Part shown: one piece after another, positions 9,501 through 15,879 of the stretch
Layout of the letters: each line of letters starts with the position of its first letter
Position numbering within the stretch: position 1 is the first letter of the stretch
Assembly (NCBI RefSeq): GCF_028368975.1
Contig: NZ_JAQNDM010000002.1
Coordinates: 7,248,425-7,312,424, forward strand
DNA from: Stigmatella ashevillena
GTDB taxonomy: Bacteria; Myxococcota; Myxococcia; Myxococcales; Myxococcaceae
DNA: 64,000 nucleotides
Reading direction: 5' to 3'
The notes under the pieces: generated by a model
Database searches by the model: none
What the model was told of the DNA's origin: nothing
The model's input: only the letters and a program-made list of their open reading frames with translations
Position numbers and translations under genes: made by a program

Positions 9501-9727
9501 AGTCCCGCGAGGGCCTGCTCGATGGGCGCGGTGACCTGACGCTCTACCTCCACGGGGGTGAGCGCCGGCACGAGGGTGTTCACCTGGACCTGCGCGGGCG
9601 TGGTGTCCGGGAGGGCATCCAGGGGCAGCGCCCGGAAGGAGAGCGCGCCGGAGATGGCGAGCGCCACCGTGCCGAGGAGCACCGCCGCGCGGTGGTGCAG
9701 GCTCCAATCAATGATGCGGGTGAGCAT
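6599..9727 (-). CDS. czcA: CzcA-type heavy-metal RND efflux pump
   Basis: 1042-residue inner-membrane RND transporter driven by protons, exporting divalent metal cations from periplasm or cytoplasm through a trans-envelope complex. The TM4 signature reads AIDFGLVVDSSVILVEN, with D393, D399 and E406. The D-D-E pattern fits the Zn/Co/Cd/Ni subgroup rather than the Cu/Ag CusA subgroup, which lacks the first Asp. It has the usual length, with duplicated 6-TM halves and two large periplasmic loops; FAGVPFALVGGVLALLARG marks the second half. It starts 5 bases after the stop of the adaptor gene, so the two are co-transcribed. No outer-membrane (CzcC) gene is in the window. The metal specificity is inferred from the motif only. 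Confidence 0.9.
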   Translation of the reverse strand: MLTRIIDWSLHHRAAVLLGTVALAISGALSFRALPLDALPDTTPAQVQVNTLVPALTPVEVERQVTAPIEQALAGLPHLEEMRSLSKSGLSQVTLQFGDGTDVWFARQQVSERLDRVSMPRGIERPTLGPVATGLGEIFHYLVKSRTRSLTELRTLHDWVIAPRLRSVPGLAEVNSWGGEEKQWHVVVEPRRLQQFHLSLGDLYRALEANNANVGGGRVEHGGGAHLVLGVGALEDGKAVEDVVVAARDGVPVRVRDVARVEVGSEIRRGATTADGEGEVVLGLGFMLMGENSHEVTQALAQRLDEVRKSLPPDVQVDIVYERTELVEQVLSTVRTNLFEGALLVIAILFLFLGNWRAGLIVAAAIPLSLLFAFNAMLRFGIAGTLMSLGAIDFGLVVDSSVILVENAERRLAEAGGRRSVLEVVRDAAVEVRKPTLFGELIIMVVYLPILTLEGVEGKLFRPMALTLIFALLGSVLLSMTLMPVLASFALKPGGKTHREPRLVTFLQRLYRPVLDAALRHGRAVLTGAVLLVVGAAVAAGWLGSEFVPRLSEGTLVINTVRLAEVSLAESVRYGGQIETLLRHKFPNEVKRVWTRTGTAEVATDPMGIELSDVFVTLQPREQWKRADTQEELVAEMKAELADLPGMRMAFLQPIEMRVNEMLAGVRGDVAIKLFGDDLDILKAKAREVEALVRPLHGAADVTVEQVTGQPILQVTVDRAAIARYGIPARDVLDVVEAVGTRTVGEVREGERRFDLAVRLSEEYRQNPAQLATVSVVAPDGVRVPLGRLATLREVSGPTTLQREWGQRRLIIQANVRGRDLGGFVDEVRRTLDEKLELPTGYSVRMGGSFENLERARKRLLIVVPIALALIFLLLYLTYGRVLDALRIFAGVPFALVGGVLALLARGMPFSISAAVGFIALSGVSVLGDMVLVSRVRQLLQRGRTLGDALREAALSRLRPVLMTSAVAALGFVPMALNTGVGAEVQRPLATVVIGGVLSSTVLTLLVLPVLYSVFSAGQGKEDGHLPQEKQDAGETAHRAVS

Positions 9728-9732
9728 GGCTG

Positions 9733-11304
9733 TTATTCGCCGCCTTCCTCACAGCAGCCCGCGCCGATGGAACCCTTGAGAATCTCCGTTTTGAGGAGAA
9801 ACGCCCCCGTGGTGACGACCTCGGCGCCAGGCGCGAGCCCCTTCAGCACCTCCACCTGCTCTGGGGTTTCTGTTCCCAGCTCCACGGCGACGGGTTCATA
9901 AAGGCCTGCTTCCTTCTTCACGAAGACGAGGGAGCGCCCCTCCGCGCGTTGGATGGCACTGCGGGGGACCAGCAGCGCCGCACGCGCCTCGGAGACTTGA
10001 ATGCGCCCTCGCAGGAAGAGGCCTGCCTTGAGGGCATGGTCTGGATTGGGCAGCTCCGCGCGGGCGCGCACGGTGCGGGTGGCCGGGTCTACGGACGCGC
10101 CAACGCGGGTCAGGGTGGCCTCGCGTGTCTCTCCAGGAATGCTTTCGAAGTGGAGCGTCACCTTCTGGCCCACGCGCACGGACAGGGCGTCTGCCTCGGG
10201 AATGTCGAGCTGTGCCCAAAGCGTGGAGAGGTCTGCCACGTGAAGGAGTGTCTGGCCGGCGGCCACATGCTGGCCGGGGACGGCATCCCGCGCCACCACC
10301 GTGCCGGAGAGAGGGGCCTTGAGCGTGTATTGGCCTTGGGCGCCCGTGGCCCCCGCTCCCGCGGCGGAGAGCGCCGAGCGTGCCGCGGCCAGCGCGCCTT
10401 CCGCTGCGGCCAGCTCGGTCTGGGCCTGTTCCATGTCCTGCCTGGCGCTGATGCCCCGCTGGACGAGGGACTGCTCCCGAGCAAGTGCCGCCTGGGCGGC
10501 GGAGACGCGCGCCTCGGCCGCGAGGAGGCGGCCCTGGTCCTCGCCCACGGAAGCGGACGCCACCACGGCCAGGGGTTGGCCTTCCTTCACCTCATCGCCC
10601 ACGTCGGCGAGCACCTTCAGGACGAGCACGTCGCCCCGGGCCGAGAGCGGGGCGTGACGGTTGTGATTGAAGGCGAGCTGGCCCACCACCTCCAGCGTCC
10701 GCGCGAGGTGCCGTTTCTCCACGCGCTGCGTGACAAGGCCCGCCTCTCGCGCGGTCTCCTCGGAGGCCAGGCGCACGCGCATGCCAGGAGGGGGAAAGAC
10801 CGGGGGCGTTGCGCCCGCGGCCTTGACCCGCTCCGGGTGGCAATAAGGGCAGACCGATTCCGGGTAGCCATGCTCGCGGCAGTAGTCGCCTGCTTCAATG
10901 AAGCGCGCGATGAGCTGCGGGTGGCACTTCGTGCACTGAGACTCCGGAACCGCGTGTTCCTGGCACCAGTCTTTCGGTGTGGAGGCGGGCGCTGTGAAGG
11001 TGAGCGCGGGATTGCAGGTGCGGCAGTGCGATTCGGGCAACTGGTGCTCGTCGCACCAATCGCCCTGGGCCTTGAAGACGTCCACGAGTTCGGGGATGCA
11101 CTGCGTACAGAGATCCGCCGGCACCCCATGCTCACACAGCCGGATCTCCTGAGGGGCCTCGGTGGGGGTGGGGCTGCCCGCATCCGCGTGGCGCGTGGCG
11201 GACTTGCCCACGGGAAGAGGCGGAGGGTTCTTCGTGCAGGCGGCGGCTCCTCCCCACAGGAGGAGCGCTGCCAGCGCGATCGAATGGATGCGGGCAGGCC
11301 TCAT
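9733..11304 (-). CDS. czcB: RND periplasmic adaptor with four Cys/His metal-binding repeats
   Basis: 523-residue membrane-fusion lipoprotein (lipobox Cys23, GGAAAC). Residues 57-155 hold four repeats of the form C-x(1-2)-H-x-x-P-E-S-x-C-x-x-C-x-P: ligands C57/H59/C66/C69, C84/H87/C94/C97, C114/H117/C124/C127 and C142/H145/C152/C155. Then comes the usual adaptor core: barrel and lipoyl halves (GDVLVLKVLADVGDEV, YTLKAPLSGTVVARDAVPGQ) around a helical hairpin (about 255-315), and a beta domain (LVPRSAIQRAEGRSLVFV). The repeats are an unusual N-terminal extension absent from ordinary CzcB/CusB. They probably capture metal and pass it to the pump. The start abuts the upstream small Cys/His gene with no gap. 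Confidence 0.88.
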   Translation of the reverse strand: MRPARIHSIALAALLLWGGAAACTKNPPPLPVGKSATRHADAGSPTPTEAPQEIRLCEHGVPADLCTQCIPELVDVFKAQGDWCDEHQLPESHCRTCNPALTFTAPASTPKDWCQEHAVPESQCTKCHPQLIARFIEAGDYCREHGYPESVCPYCHPERVKAAGATPPVFPPPGMRVRLASEETAREAGLVTQRVEKRHLARTLEVVGQLAFNHNRHAPLSARGDVLVLKVLADVGDEVKEGQPLAVVASASVGEDQGRLLAAEARVSAAQAALAREQSLVQRGISARQDMEQAQTELAAAEGALAAARSALSAAGAGATGAQGQYTLKAPLSGTVVARDAVPGQHVAAGQTLLHVADLSTLWAQLDIPEADALSVRVGQKVTLHFESIPGETREATLTRVGASVDPATRTVRARAELPNPDHALKAGLFLRGRIQVSEARAALLVPRSAIQRAEGRSLVFVKKEAGLYEPVAVELGTETPEQVEVLKGLAPGAEVVTTGAFLLKTEILKGSIGAGCCEEGGE

Positions 11305-11580
11305 CTACTTCACGCCTTTCTGAGCAAGATCCGGGTGGCAGAGGACGCACTGGGACTCGGGGCGCTCGTGCTCGGCGCACCAATCCCCCTTGGACTTGTA
11401 GACAGGCGCCAGCTTGGGGTTGCAGCGGGTGCAAAGGGATTTCTGCACCCCGTGCTCGCACTTCTGTTTTCCAGCCTCCGAAGGGGCGGCTTGCGGTGGA
11501 GGGGTTTCCCCCGCCCAAGCGGAGAGGGTGGGGGTGGACACGAGGCACAGCAACACGGCAAGGGAACGCAGGGGACGCAT
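11305..11580 (-). CDS. Small secreted Cys/His-repeat protein
   Basis: 91 residues: a signal peptide (MRPLRSLAVLLCLVSTPTLS, cleavage near AWA-GE), a Pro/Ala linker, then two copies of the repeat also found in the adjacent adaptor, with ligands C41/H43/C50/C53 and C68/H71/C78/C81. Each repeat has a CxxC plus Cys and His, enough for one tetrahedral metal site. It is likely a periplasmic metal scavenger or chaperone serving the pump. ATG 11580 was preferred over an upstream in-frame start because it begins a canonical signal peptide and has GGAG about 10 bases upstream. The stop at 11305 touches the adaptor ATG. No named family is recognised. Confidence 0.75.
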   Translation of the reverse strand: MRPLRSLAVLLCLVSTPTLSAWAGETPPPQAAPSEAGKQKCEHGVQKSLCTRCNPKLAPVYKSKGDWCAEHERPESQCVLCHPDLAQKGVK

Positions 11581-11632
11581 GAATGGAACTCCAGCCGTGA
11601 AGGCCTGGGAAAGCCCCTCACGGCGGCAAAAG

Positions 11633-11653
11633 CCTCGTGCGGGATGCACGAGG
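11633..11653. repeat. Inverted repeat upstream of the Cys/His gene
   Basis: Perfect arms CCTCGTGC and GCACGAGG separated by GGGAT, 53 bases upstream of the Cys/His-repeat gene. It could be an operator, or a hairpin acting on the transcript arriving from the upstream genes. There is no T-run on either side. Confidence 0.35.
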
Positions 11654-11746
11654 AGGTGAGCGTTTCAGGAAGGGGTGGGTGCCACGCGCGCGTGAAGACA
11701 CAGCGCCTGGAGGACGCTGGACACACGTCTGCCTAGAAGGGCGGTT

Positions 11747-12046
11747 TCAGGCTCTCGGGGGCCGGAAGATGTCTGCGTGGACGCCGGAGGAAACCGGCGT
11801 GTTCGGGGGCTGGTGCGCTGGCAGGGGAAGGGAGGCGGGGATGAGCACCCTCACTTCCTCCCTCGGCGCGCTGGGGGCGGCCCGGAGGGGGCAGCACAGG
11901 CACAGCGCACAGTCCGCGCAGGGCTGCCCCGATTCCTCTTCATCCGCGCACGCCACGGTGCCTTCGCTGGCGAGAGCGAGCGTCTGGAAGACGCCCCCAG
12001 TCGTCAGCACGAGGAGCAGGGCAAGGATGCGCAGGAGGAACGGCAT
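11747..12046 (-). CDS. Small Cys-rich secreted protein of a metal-resistance operon
   Basis: 99 residues. The N-terminal signal peptide (MPFLLRILALLLVLTTGGVF) is followed by a cluster of seven cysteines (VACADEEESGQPC, then ADCALCLCCPLR) and a C-terminus HADIFRPPRA. Small secreted proteins with a Cys cluster and an IFRPP-type tail often open czc/cus-like efflux operons; I recall this as a pattern, not a named family. It lies 12 bases after the TlpA-like gene and 166 bases before the Cys/His-repeat gene on the same strand. A metal-sensing or metal-binding periplasmic role is plausible but unproven. Confidence 0.6.
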   Translation of the reverse strand: MPFLLRILALLLVLTTGGVFQTLALASEGTVACADEEESGQPCADCALCLCCPLRAAPSAPREEVRVLIPASLPLPAHQPPNTPVSSGVHADIFRPPRA

Positions 12047-12058
12047 CGGTCCCCAGGC

Positions 12059-12610
12059 TTACTGGGGACGCGGTGGGGAGTCAACGTGCTGGGGCCGCTG
12101 GGGGGAGGGCTCTTGGAGCAACTTCTCCAGCAGGCGCCGCATGGCCCGAGAGTCCCAGTCCCTGCTGCCCGAGAAGCGAGCGGTCAGGCGTCCGTCGATG
12201 ACCAGGATGCTCGCGGGGAGGGTGTCGATGCCCAGTGCGCCGGCGGCCGCGTGCGCCTCATCCATGCGCAGGTGAAGTCCTGCTGGAGGAGGGCCTTCTA
12301 GGAAGGCCTCGACGGCTTGGAGGTGCGTGTCGTGGCTGAAGACAACGACACGCAGTCCTTCCGGTGGCTGCTCCGCCAGCTTCAAGAGGGACGGCAGCTC
12401 TTCCCGGCAGGGAGGGCACCACGAAGCCCAGAAGACCCAGAGCCATGCCCGTGACTCAGGCATGTTCGTGAGTCCAGGGGCAGCCCCTCCGAGTCGGACA
12501 TAGGGGGGGGGCGGCTCGGTCTGACAGCCAGGCGGTGCGGCCAGCAGGAGCAGACTGACCATGACCCGGCCGATGATGCGAGCGGCGGCACGAGGGAACG
12601 GATGGGCCAT
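12059..12610 (-). CDS. TlpA/ResA-like thioredoxin-fold lipoprotein
   Basis: 183-residue thiol-disulfide oxidoreductase, membrane-anchored through Cys29 (LLLLAAPPGC). The active site WASWCPPC places the redox cysteines at C65 and C68, and the thioredoxin cis-proline is in DTLPASIL (P132). CPPC is typical of TlpA/ResA-type proteins that reduce periplasmic cysteines. In this operon the obvious clients are the Cys-rich peptide and Cys/His-repeat proteins, which must be reduced to bind metal; this is inference from context. GTG/ATG choices at the N-terminus leave some doubt (residue 17 also fits a signal start). It begins 16 bases after the M56 gene stop. Confidence 0.85.
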   Translation of the reverse strand: MAHPFPRAAARIIGRVMVSLLLLAAPPGCQTEPPPPYVRLGGAAPGLTNMPESRAWLWVFWASWCPPCREELPSLLKLAEQPPEGLRVVVFSHDTHLQAVEAFLEGPPPAGLHLRMDEAHAAAGALGIDTLPASILVIDGRLTARFSGSRDWDSRAMRRLLEKLLQEPSPQRPQHVDSPPRPQ

Positions 12611-12626
12611 GGCATTGTGTCCGGAG

Positions 12627-14510
12627 TTACTTTGGATGGCGATTCAAGCGCCGGATGAAGTCCGTGTCGACGCCGCTGGTGCGCAGGCGGATCAGCTCTT
12701 CGGCGGTGAGCGTCTCCAGGCCCGCTTCCCGCATCTCCTGGATGAAGGCGGGATTCACGTCGAGGACACGCAGTTGCTGCAGGTCATCGGCGGAGAGGTC
12801 CTTCAAACCCGCCTTGCGCATGCTCTGGATGAAGTCTGGCGTGACGCCCACGGCGCGCATTTCCGTCACCGTCTCCAGATCCAGGCTCGTGTACCCCGCG
12901 GCCTTCAGCTCGCTCAGGTACGCCTCGTTCACGCCCACCGCATGCGCGCTCGCCGTGGTGTCGGGAGTCACATTCGAGAAACCCAGACGCTTCAGGGTCT
13001 CCACTTCCGCGGCGGTGACACCCAGGTGCTTCAACCGCACCAGCTCGGAGGCCGACGGAGGTTGGCCAAAGCCGGCGCTGAGGCCCTTCATGTACTCCTC
13101 GGTGACGCCCGCGTGGCTGAACTCTGTCAGCGTGCGCACCGTTGGCTCGTAGCCCATGGCCTCCACCGACTGAATGGTGCTGGGGGTGATGCCCGCGACC
13201 TTCAACTCGACGAGCTGATCCACCGAGAGCTTGTCCTTGCCCACGCGTGGACTCTGCCCCTCTTCGTCGCGTCGGGGCTGAGGCCTGGGGGCAGGGGAAG
13301 GCGAAGGCGTGGGGGCAGGCTGGGCTTTGGGTGCAGCGGTGGGTTTGGAGGGGGCGGCCACGTCAGGCGCAGGCGGGGGCAGGGTTTGAGCCGCGGGAGC
13401 AGAAGCCGGGCTTGCGGCCAGGAGGACGCGGGGAGCCTGGGCGGGCAGCACGAGGGCGGTGAGGGGCGCCGCGACCGCGAGGCTGCTCACCAGCGTGAGG
13501 ACGGAGGCCCCCGCGGCCCAGCGCGAGGCGCAGCGTGACGGGGGCGCGGCCACGAGCCTGCGCACGCGCTCCGGCAGCGAGCCGCCCAGCGCGGAGAGGG
13601 CGGGGGTGGGTTCGAGGGAGGGCAGCATGCGCAGTGCTTCCAACGCGGTGAGCGCCCGGGCATAGGCGAGGGCATTGCCCGTCAGGCCCGTGGCCAGATC
13701 GTCGCAGCAGTTCTCACGCTCCACGCGGATGACGCGGGACATCCACCAGACGGCCGGGTGATAGAAGAGCAGCGTCTCCACGCAGGTCTGGAGCAGGTTC
13801 ACCACGAAGTCATGGCGGCGGATGTGCGCCAGTTCGTGCGCGAGGATCATCTCGAGCTGTCGCGTGGGCAGGCCGGTGAGTGTGAAGACGGGCAGCAGCA
13901 CCACGGGCCGCAGCCACCCCATGGCCGAGGGCACATCCAGGGCCGTGGACTGGAGCAGGCGCACCGCGCGCTTCAGCCCCAGGCGCAGGGAGAGGTTCTC
14001 CAGCCGCTGTTGCCACTCCTCGGGCGCGGGAGAGGCCTCGTGCAGGCTCCGGCGCAGGCGCAGCCACCCGGCCAGCAGCCGCAAGGAGAAGGCCGCCACC
14101 CCGAGGCCCCAGGCGAGCACCAGCCAGGGCAGGAGGCCGCTGAGCCGCGCGGAGGCCAGGGGAGGCAAGAACGTGGGCGCGGACGCAGGCGCGGCAAGGG
14201 GACCGGAGACGTCGAGGGGCGTCACGGTGCCGGCCGCGGCCTCGGGCAGAGGGGCCGTCGGCGCTTCCATCTGGGAGACCCGAAGGGCGGCGTCGGTGGG
14301 CCGGAGCCGTGCGGCGTGGAAGTGCTGCCAGCCGGTGGCCACAGGCAGGATGAGCATCACGCCCAGCGCGCTGCAGGCCAGCCCGTAGCGGGCGGTGGGC
14401 CGTCGTCCGAGCAGGCGCAGTCCGAGTGCAAGCACCGCTGACACGAGCACCCCCTGCCACACCAGGTGCAGCAGCGCCCAGCCCAGGGACTCCAGGATGA
14501 TGTGCGTCAT
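12627..14510 (-). CDS. BlaR1/MecR1-like M56 membrane metallopeptidase with helical repeat tail
   Basis: 627-residue sensor protease. Transmembrane segments are near residues 10-35, 43-62, 125-150 and about 330-345. The zinc motif HELAH (225-229) is followed by downstream glutamates (E264/E266) in RVERENCCDD. BlaR1-type enzymes cleave or trigger cleavage of the BlaI-type repressor after sensing a signal outside. Here there is no penicillin-binding sensor domain. Instead a Pro/Ala linker (about 355-420) leads to seven ~28-residue repeats (430-627) with consensus L-x-x-L-x-x-x-G-V-T-x-x-F-I-x-x-M-R-x-A-G-L. The repeats probably form a periplasmic helical array. The gene overlaps blaI by 4 bases, so repressor and protease are translationally coupled. 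Confidence 0.88.
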   Translation of the reverse strand: MTHIILESLGWALLHLVWQGVLVSAVLALGLRLLGRRPTARYGLACSALGVMLILPVATGWQHFHAARLRPTDAALRVSQMEAPTAPLPEAAAGTVTPLDVSGPLAAPASAPTFLPPLASARLSGLLPWLVLAWGLGVAAFSLRLLAGWLRLRRSLHEASPAPEEWQQRLENLSLRLGLKRAVRLLQSTALDVPSAMGWLRPVVLLPVFTLTGLPTRQLEMILAHELAHIRRHDFVVNLLQTCVETLLFYHPAVWWMSRVIRVERENCCDDLATGLTGNALAYARALTALEALRMLPSLEPTPALSALGGSLPERVRRLVAAPPSRCASRWAAGASVLTLVSSLAVAAPLTALVLPAQAPRVLLAASPASAPAAQTLPPPAPDVAAPSKPTAAPKAQPAPTPSPSPAPRPQPRRDEEGQSPRVGKDKLSVDQLVELKVAGITPSTIQSVEAMGYEPTVRTLTEFSHAGVTEEYMKGLSAGFGQPPSASELVRLKHLGVTAAEVETLKRLGFSNVTPDTTASAHAVGVNEAYLSELKAAGYTSLDLETVTEMRAVGVTPDFIQSMRKAGLKDLSADDLQQLRVLDVNPAFIQEMREAGLETLTAEELIRLRTSGVDTDFIRRLNRHPK

Positions 14511-14893
14511 TGTTCTCCCTCCTTCTCCAGCGAATCCAGGAGCTGGCGCAGCTCGGCCAGCTCTTCGGGTGAAGTCTTCTTCGACGACAACGCTTGCAGG
14601 GCGAGCTGGGCCGGTGAGCCACCGAAAGCGCGGTCCATCAGATCCGCCACGAGCTGCCGCTGAGTCTTCTGCTGCGGAACGCGTGCGCTGTAGACGTGCG
14701 CGCGCTGAGATTCATCGCGGACCACGAGCCCTTTCTCGGTCATGATTTGCATCAGCTTGAGGAGGGTGGTGTAGCCCGTCCCATCTTGGAAGGCCTCGTG
14801 CACCTCACGCACCGTGCTGGGGCCTCGCTTCCAGAGCACGCGGAGGATTGCCAGCTCGGCGTCCGTGGGACGCGGCAGTTTCAATTCGGCCAT
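14507..14893 (-). CDS. blaI: BlaI/MecI/CopY-family transcriptional repressor
   Basis: 128-residue winged-helix repressor. The DNA-binding half (PTDAELAILRVLWKRGPSTV, then TTLLKLMQIMTEKGLVVRD) precedes a dimerisation helix region ending in LLDSLEKEGEQ. The protease-sensitive linker region lies around RVPQQKTQRQLV. The family binds dyad operators and is inactivated by its partner M56 protease, or in CopY relatives by metal. It is the first gene of a minus-strand series leading to the CzcA pump. A 9-base-arm dyad overlaps its own promoter 27 bases upstream, so autoregulation is expected. Its stop overlaps the M56 start. No CopY-type CxC metal motif is seen at the C-terminus, so metal sensing must be indirect. 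Confidence 0.9.
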   Translation of the reverse strand: MAELKLPRPTDAELAILRVLWKRGPSTVREVHEAFQDGTGYTTLLKLMQIMTEKGLVVRDESQRAHVYSARVPQQKTQRQLVADLMDRAFGGSPAQLALQALSSKKTSPEELAELRQLLDSLEKEGEQ

Positions 14894-14919
14894 GGGGTCT
14901 CCGTCATCGTGCGAAGCAA

Positions 14920-14947
14920 TATACGAAGCTATTCGTATATGTCAACG
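14920..14947 (-). promoter_or_regulatory. blaI promoter with overlapping dyad operator
   Basis: On the minus strand, -35 TTGACA (14942-14947) and -10 TATATT (14920-14925) are separated by 16 bases. A perfect dyad with arms ATATACGAA and TTCGTATAT (14921-14929 and 14934-14942) around 4 bases covers the spacer and touches both boxes. A bound BlaI dimer would block RNA polymerase. It is also notably AT-rich against its surroundings. Confidence 0.8.
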
Positions 14948-15001
14948 AGGACCTTCGTAGATGGGGGCCTCGACTGAAGCTGGAGACCTGAGGCGTTTCG
15001 G

Positions 15002-15814
15002 TCACTCGCCCAGCAGGGAGAAGCCGTAGCGCTTCAGGAGCGCCCGGCCCTCGGCGCCCAGCAACTCCTCGCGGAACTGCTTCGCCAGGGCTACGTCCCG
15101 GGCCCCCTTCAGGATGGCGCCTCCCTGCTCCATGCGAGGGTAGGCCTCCAGGGGCACCTCCCAGCTCCGGCCCTGGTCCTTCATGGCCGGCGCCAGCGCG
15201 AGTGCCAGGGCGATGATGCCCACGTCCGCCGCGCCGCTCTGCACGAACTGGGCGGCTTGGGCGATGTTCTCTCCCAGGACGAGCTTGTCCTTCACGGCGT
15301 CGTAGACGCCTTGGCTCTTCAAGGCGGCCTCGGCCGCGCGGCCATAGGGCGCGTGCTGGGGGTTGGCGATGGCGATGCGCTTGGCGGCGGGGTCTTCCAG
15401 GGCCTTCAGCCCGAGCGTCTCCACGGGCAGCGAGGAACCGTTGGGCACCCACACCACGATGCGGCCCACGGCATAGAGAAAGACGCCGCTGTCATCGACG
15501 AGCCCCTTGTTGGCCAACTCGCGGGGGTAGGCCACATCCGCTGACAGGAAGACGTCGAAGGGGGCACCCTGGGAAATCTGCGCGAGGAAGTTGCCCGACG
15601 AGCCATAGGTGGCCTTGACCTCCGCCCCCGGGTGTCTCGCGCGGAACTCCTTCAGGAATTCATCCAGCGCGAACTTGAGATCCGACGCCGCCGCGATGGT
15701 GAGCGTGCGGACCGGTGTGGGCGTCGGCTCCTCGTGGCGCAAGCCTTTCACGAGGCTCACGCCGACGATGAGTGCCGCGCCCGCAGCGAGTGCGGTCTTC
15801 ACAAGGGGGTTCAT
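15002..15814 (-). CDS. modA: Molybdate ABC transporter substrate-binding protein ModA
   Basis: 270-residue periplasmic binding protein. After an N-terminal membrane/signal segment (ALAAGAALIVGVSLVKGL) it shows ModA landmarks: TIAAASDLKFALDEF, the oxyanion-contacting TYGSSGNFLAQI, GAPFDVFLSAD, RIAIANPQHAPYGRAA and GAADVGIIALALA. It would bind molybdate or tungstate and deliver it to ModBC. Neither modB nor modC is adjacent: the neighbours are blaI promoter DNA and a serine hydrolase gene. So it either works with a transporter encoded elsewhere or has another role. The lack of a Cys lipobox suggests a free periplasmic or N-anchored protein. Confidence 0.88.
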   Translation of the reverse strand: MNPLVKTALAAGAALIVGVSLVKGLRHEEPTPTPVRTLTIAAASDLKFALDEFLKEFRARHPGAEVKATYGSSGNFLAQISQGAPFDVFLSADVAYPRELANKGLVDDSGVFLYAVGRIVVWVPNGSSLPVETLGLKALEDPAAKRIAIANPQHAPYGRAAEAALKSQGVYDAVKDKLVLGENIAQAAQFVQSGAADVGIIALALALAPAMKDQGRSWEVPLEAYPRMEQGGAILKGARDVALAKQFREELLGAEGRALLKRYGFSLLGE

Positions 15815-15879
15815 CGGGTTTCACCTCTTCTGGAGGCAGGGGAGGCGGGGCTTGGGCGGTGCGGTGGTGCTGAGCCGTG

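Noticed and set aside
6905-9901. Plus-strand open frame of almost 1000 codons
   Set aside because: It is antisense to czcA and rich in His, Gly, Glu and Arg, the usual mirror of a high-GC gene; no domain, start signal or family motif.
9949-11736. Plus-strand open frame of 595 codons
   Set aside because: Antisense to the adaptor and Cys/His genes; the minus-strand proteins have signal peptides and conserved metal motifs.
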